From Nectonema munidae (lineage: Eukaryota; Nematomorpha; Nectonematoida; Nectonematidae), in NCBI GenBank assembly GCA_030549495.1, contig JAUIRK010000942.1, positions 124,001-188,000 of the forward strand: a stretch of DNA of 64,000 nucleotides. Reading direction: 5' to 3'. Positions 59,576 to 64,000 of the stretch are shown here, piece by piece. Every line of letters begins with the position of its first letter. Within the stretch, counting starts at the first letter, position 1. The notes beneath the pieces were generated by a model. That model was not told where the DNA came from. It saw only the letters and a list, made by a program, of their open reading frames with translations, and ran no database searches. The position numbers and the translations under genes are program-made.

Positions 59576-60345
59576 ACTATCAAATTAAACACATATAATA
59601 TAACTAATAAGTTCCGTAAAATTGTGAAAAAATATGTTGAATAATTTTAAATTTTGATTAAAAATTATAGTTTTAACAGTCAACAAAAATAACAAAAGAA
59701 AAACAAAAATACCTTTGCATGAAGAAGCTTTAGTACAATAATAGACTTTGCTTGATAGAGTTTCTCTTTTCAGGAAATACTTGTACCCGTCAATGATCAT
59801 GAAAAGTTGTCTAAAAAAGTGTATAAAAAATTTAAATTAAAATTTTACCAAATTGTATGAAGTTTGATGAAGTTGTGTAAAATATTGTGGTATAAGGATC
59901 AATTGTATTGTGATATCAAAGTGAGTGGCAATGGCAATAATGAATTTTTGTTAATAAATAATGAAAGTGGCAATGGCAATAATGAATGCAAATGCAATAT
60001 AGAAATGCCTATATGTGCTTTGATTGATGATCAAAATAGAGAGAAAGAGAGAGAGAGAAATTGATGATTAATTGAGTTTGGTGCGTCAACTGACATGATT
60101 TACGACTGGCAATAAAAGGCCTCTATCAATAAAAGGCCTAGAACCATATTTTTAACTATATATAGGTGAAAACAGACGCTTCATTATTGGAAATTCTTAC
60201 TGAGCTACATCCTGCTTCATCACCAGATATCAGAGCTTGATCACCATTGTCCAACTTTAAAAATTCATCGTCTGAGTTTTCAGCGTAGATAATTTCAGAT
60301 ATATCTTTTTTTACTTATTGTCAATTCTCTTCCATTATGGTAAAT

Positions 60346-61030
60346 TTTACTTTTCAAAGACAAATAAAAGGATAAAATAAAAACTTGGTGATGAAGTTAA
60401 AAAATATGAACACCTTAGTTTTATCTACATCTTTTTTTTAGAGTTGTCAAAATTAGTCTACTACATCTGTGATGTGTGTTGCTAACAAGTCGTGCAGGTT
60501 CCGAGAGATTCAATACAGAGGCAAAATATAGAAAACACATATACCATCACATTTGACAGATAATATTTTTTAAACTGCTGACATATACTCTCACACAGAC
60601 AAAAGAGAAAAAGATTAAGATAGCTGTCAAATTACTTGATATATGTATCTGTTATTTTTTGTTTCTTTGGATGTAATCACTAATTCACATCTTATAAAAA
60701 TTTGTATTTATCTATCTTATTATATGGACATTTATAATTGTTCAACAAAGGCATCATGGGAATTAATGATTCTATAAAAAATACATTTGAAAAAACTTGA
60801 TTTAAAAAATTTTCATCAAAATACCGAATACTTACCGTGTTGTATAAATTTAATGGTATCACTTAATAGTTCATATTTTTTCACTTTGAAAATCCAATGG
60901 TGCCCCCATGCACCTTATGCGATATAAGTTTTCGAAAATTTCTCGAATGAAAGGATCAAGAAAGTATAAATAATGTTGCTCTTTTCAGAATCTTTTTTCA
61001 TGATACCAAAGTTCAGCTATTCAAATTAAT
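60346..61030. other. AT-rich intergenic DNA
   Basis: No gene or structure recognised. Confidence 0.4.
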
Positions 61031-61190
61031 CACAGATTTTTGGTGAGCCTCAATGGTTGTTAGGGTGTACCTCTCAGCCTAAAAGTTGAAGGTTAGAGGT
61101 TCGATCCCCAAGGCTCCCAACTCTTATGATAAGCCAAGTGCCAGTTTTCAAGTTTGTACAACTTACAAGCTGCGTCAATTCAACAAACAA
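61030..61190 (+). repeat. tRNA-derived SINE, family A copy 2
   Basis: GGTGAGCCTCAATGGTTGTTAGGGTGT (box A region near 61050), GAGGTTCGATCCCC (box B, about 61097-61110) and a closing AAGGCTCCCAACT. GAGCC and GGCTC can pair like an acceptor stem, but D- and T-arms are imperfect. Same 3' module as 31590-31614. The tail includes AACAAACAACAACACA. Confidence 0.6.
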
Positions 61191-62065
61191 CAACACATAT
61201 TTTTGGTAAAAATTTAGTTCCATCAATACAACAAATATTTTTATAAAATAAAAATTTGTTTATGTTTTTAAATGATAGAAAAATAGTTTTTAATCGTTAC
61301 AATTTTATATCAATGAATGTTGTCACACTCGCGTTAAAAAAAAATTTCAACAAAGGTCACTTTTAATCTTTATCAATGTTTGTTACATTTGAAAACTATA
61401 ATTTTTTCAATAGCTATTTGGGAAGGAATATTTTGACTGGCTATTCAGTTTAAAAGCAAAAATACTCTATTTTTTTAATATTTAAGCAGAGATATATTTT
61501 ATGATGTTCAATTGTTAAATAATTAATTAAATCACTTTTTTTAAGAAAATTTGTTGATTATTATAATAAAAATATAATATCGAAACAAAATCTTTCGTTT
61601 GTTAAAAATGTACTTCATCTATTTATGACAGCTGTCAGAATTTTATTTGTAGACAGAGAAATAGTAAAAAACGCAATGATTTTCTGGTTCTCGTATATTA
61701 TGATTTATGTTAGTTTAAATGGTTTTTTTTTATGATTTTGTGTTCTTTTACTTAAATAATTGTATGAAAAGTAATTAAACTACCGTTTTTTGTATAATAT
61801 GATTCCTTACAAAATGTAAAAATACAAGCGTTACCAAATCACCCTATAAGGGTTAGCTACTTCAGCATTTGGCTTTTGCTGCTTATAAAAACTTAAAAAT
61901 ATCAAATCAAGTGCCCATAAACTATCTTATTTTTATGTCTCCTATTATTTTGGAATTATTCTGAGAAAATACAGCTTCATTTTAAAATAGTGAAAATTGC
62001 TTTATTAGTTTATTTTGTCTCCTTTCTCTTATGTTAATTATGTAGCAAATTTTTCAATTTTGAGT
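61190..62065. other. AT-rich intergenic DNA
   Basis: No gene or structure recognised. Confidence 0.4.
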
Positions 62066-62190
62066 AAAAGGTTAAGGCACTGATCTACCGCTTATGTCAA
62101 ACTATGAACAAGTTGGTATTGATAATCCAGAGGCCTCCGTGATGAGCCAATCATCTCAACCAACCTGCCATGCGACCCATAGAGTATGCT
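62066..62190 (+). repeat. SINE-like tRNA relic
   Basis: AAGGTTAAGGCACTGATCTACC (box A-like) is followed by GATAATCCAGAGGCCTCC and CTCAACCAACCTGCCATGCG, similar in layout and CAACCAACC tail to the SINE at 31525-31715. It directly abuts the dispersed repeat beginning GTAGGGGATACG. Confidence 0.4.
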
Positions 62191-62490
62191 GTAGGGGATA
62201 CGTCAAATTATTTTTAAAAAAACTTAAGGTATTCTCTAAAAATTTTTAGTTTTTGTTGAAGCTCTATAACTTTTTCTGATAGACTTTTTTTTCCTTAAAA
62301 GTTATTATAAAAGGCAAATCACTGCAAAATGTTAAAAGTTATTTAACTTTTTCTAGATTATTGTTGCTTGCACCAATTTAACTTTTAAATTATTTTTGAA
62401 TGATGCTGAGAAAAATGAAGTAATGCAATCTTAATTTATTGTTTGATTTTTGTTTGCACAAGTTTGTCTTTATTTTATACCCTTAGTCTA
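62190..62490. repeat. Dispersed ~290-bp repeat, copy 2 (inverted relative to copy 1)
   Basis: Reverse complement of 26770-27056: GTAGGGGATACGTCAAATT, AGCTCTATAACTTTTTCTGA and AAGGCAAATCACTGCAAAAT. Non-coding. Found immediately after a SINE-like head here, which suggests it may be the body of a longer SINE or short interspersed element. Confidence 0.7.
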
Positions 62491-62761
62491 ACTAATTTAC
62501 ACTTATTCTTATAAACTAAAAAAATGAAAAAATTCGAATACCAATTTTTCTTACTAACTAAAATTTCTGTTCTGTTTTACATTTTTGATAGAAATTACTT
62601 TAGAAAATTTATTTATTTTGGATGTATTGTTTTATATTTATTTTTCTTAATAAACATTTTAATTTTTAAGAAAGAAAAAATGCAACAACTAAAAATTAAT
62701 GAATGATTTTTTTCATTCGATAAAATTTTCAATATTTTTTATTGTTAATTTATATCTTTAA

Positions 62762-63028
62762 CCCTTTTCTACACATAATTTGGAGATGATTCGCTGCAGG
62801 TTTTATTGACTTTCATAAAAAAATAAATATCACCACTAAATTCAGCATGCTTGAAAATGGGTTTATATGTGTAAAAAACATTATATAATTATTTTAAAAG
62901 TTCTTTTTGAGATGAGCTGTCAAATATAAATCAATTTTTTCACAGGTTTGATTAATTATGATAAAAAATGGATATCACCACTGAATTCAGTGTAGTTGAA
63001 ATATATATATAGCCTAGCACTAATAGGG
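62762..63028. mobile_element. Candidate TTAA-flanked MITE
   Basis: TTAA at 62758-62761 and 63029-63032 flank CCCTTTTCTA on the left and, inward from the right, CCCTATTAGT. Only the first seven bases agree well. Inside, ATATCACCACT.AATTCAG appears twice about 137 bp apart (62818 and 62973). Confidence 0.4.
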
Positions 63029-63039
63029 TTAAGGAGAGT

Positions 63040-64000
63040 TCAATATACATAATAAAGCAATACATACATACATATATAACTAAGATTAAGAGCTTTTTTT
63101 GTTTGGAAAAAGAAAATAAAAAACTACTTATTAAGTACCTACTAAAATAGTTTTTTACCATAGATTCACAAAAGAACTTTTAAGTTGATAATATTTGTAA
63201 CAATTTATGCGTTGATATACATATTTTATTTCACAATAGAGAAATCTAACTGACGGCCATTTTGGCTATTGCTTTTTCCAGAATTGAATAAATTTTTTTC
63301 TCTCTCTCGCTCTCCCAATATAGCTCTGCCCCCTGCTGGCTACGCCTATGCATGACACAATGGTTAACTGAGACCATTATTTCGAAGATTAAGATTATAA
63401 CTCTTGAATTGTAATGATTATTACTTTGTATCACTAAATAATCTCGATGTTTTTGAATTCAACTTTTTTCCACTTTGAAATACTTTTACCTAAAGTAATG
63501 CCAAACTGACGCTTATTTGTTTTTTAATCTATCACTGTAACAGTCTGATAATTTTATTATTCAAGAAGTTTTTTTCTTGTTCATGATCGGAAAATATATT
63601 ACAAGAAAATCGCCACTAATGGAAATTCATACCACTTTAATGAATGTAGAACAGTTACCTGTAATTTTTAACTGAAGGATTTTTGTGAATTGTTTTCATA
63701 AACTCAGAACAGGCTTTAAATAAAAAAGGGTCTTTTATGTAAAAACTTTATCAGAAGAGAAGTAATAATAGTGATAGTTATATTGTAATTCTAAACACCA
63801 TCAAACTGTTTCAATTAAAGATTGCTTTTGAAAAATTTAATTCAATTCTCTCTAAATAGAAAACAGAAGAAAGTCAAAAAAGAGAAGTAAAAACCTAATG
63901 CATAATAATACATTTAATTTGATCAATTTCTCATTTTTTTTGATAAAAAAATTGGATTGTGTAATAACCATGGAGATACTAAAGGTTAAGTGATTAATCT
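63040..64000. other. AT-rich intergenic DNA with a hAT-like tip at 63300-63352
   Basis: CTCTGCCCCCTGCTGGCTAC then GCCTATG is like the reverse of a CATAGGCGTAGCCAG transposon end. A CT-rich tract (TCTCTCTCGCTCTC) precedes it. No gene seen to the end of the window. Confidence 0.4.

Larger units (their letters stand above)
56500..60345 (-). mobile_element. Mutator-like (MULE) transposase gene with FLYWCH finger, multi-exon
   Basis: Minus-strand exons: an acidic exon about 60330-60200 (AENSDDEFLKLDNGDQALIS); FLYWCH exon 59812-59698 (MIIDGYKYFLKRE with YYCTKASSCK); then about 57922-57776 (KLFLNKEDEAILKRVPHNHD, the zinc-finger HNH); then 57727-57320 (PKNLEFSIPEKY, DSIFVDGTFKKAPHL, first MULE Asp, VPVLYALVCDKKEETYRYF); about 57220-57100 (NVTGDFETSIISA, second Asp); and about 57000-56855 (KVRTNNHVEGFHNS, third region with Glu). 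The first three joints seen have GT..AG with matching phases (codons GG|GA and AA|T). There is one frame shift after KKAPHL and a few stops downstream, so this copy is probably dead. Terminal inverted repeats were not identified. Confidence 0.75.

Noticed and set aside
61040-61125. A functional tRNA gene
   Set aside because: Box A and B are present, but D-, anticodon and T-arms do not form a proper cloverleaf and a similar copy occurs at 31.6 kb; a SINE fits better.
1-64000. CRISPR array or prokaryotic operon structure
   Set aside because: Genes have spliceosomal introns and polyA signals; repeats are transposon-type, with no regularly spaced short repeats.

Overview
The window is AT-rich invertebrate DNA with many introns of 49-60 bp and a dense layer of DNA transposons (piggyBac, pogo/Tigger, hAT, MULE, MITEs and tRNA-derived SINEs). 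This looks like a small-intron arthropod; a parasitic copepod such as a sea louse is my best guess, but that is inference from style and not from a diagnostic marker. No rRNA, true tRNA gene or CRISPR array was recognised.

Four host genes are visible, three of them mitochondrial. (1) The 3' end of SDHB (1-286, +), complex II iron-sulphur subunit. (2) NSUN4 (11828-23513, -), a mitoribosomal rRNA methyltransferase homologue that is not visible as one ORF; I assembled six coding exons plus a probable tiny first exon, all with matching intron phases. Both catalytic cysteines are serine. (3) HLCS (44182-45723, +), biotin protein ligase in one coding exon. (4) MRPL16 (51572-54024, +), mitoribosomal protein uL16m, complete in four exons.

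Region by region: 0.8-2.4 kb is a decayed copy of a multicopy ORF family; 2.5-4.7 kb is a nearly whole pogo/Tigger element; 7.9-11.6 kb is an apparently intact piggyBac-like element (566-aa transposase, DDD triad, 49-bp intron) bounded by nearly identical 236-bp inverted repeats. 11.8-23.5 kb is NSUN4, whose introns hold a second piggyBac with textbook asymmetric ends, a MULE fragment, a SINE and hAT debris. 24.0-29 kb is a second pogo element split by a hAT insertion, which itself carries a foldback element, followed by piggyBac debris. 33.6-39.6 kb is a stack of three hAT elements, one nested in another with an 8-bp target duplication. 41.8-43.3 kb is a fourth piggyBac. 44.2-45.7 kb is HLCS. 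46-50 kb holds a TTAA-flanked MITE and a hAT remnant. 51.5-54.0 kb is MRPL16. 56-60.4 kb is a multi-exon FLYWCH/MULE transposase gene on the minus strand and an ACTA-flanked MITE. The rest to 64 kb is repeats and AT-rich spacer.

Functionally, SDHB serves respiration, NSUN4 and MRPL16 both serve the large mitoribosomal subunit, and HLCS charges mitochondrial carboxylases with biotin. Their proximity is probably chance, but is noted.
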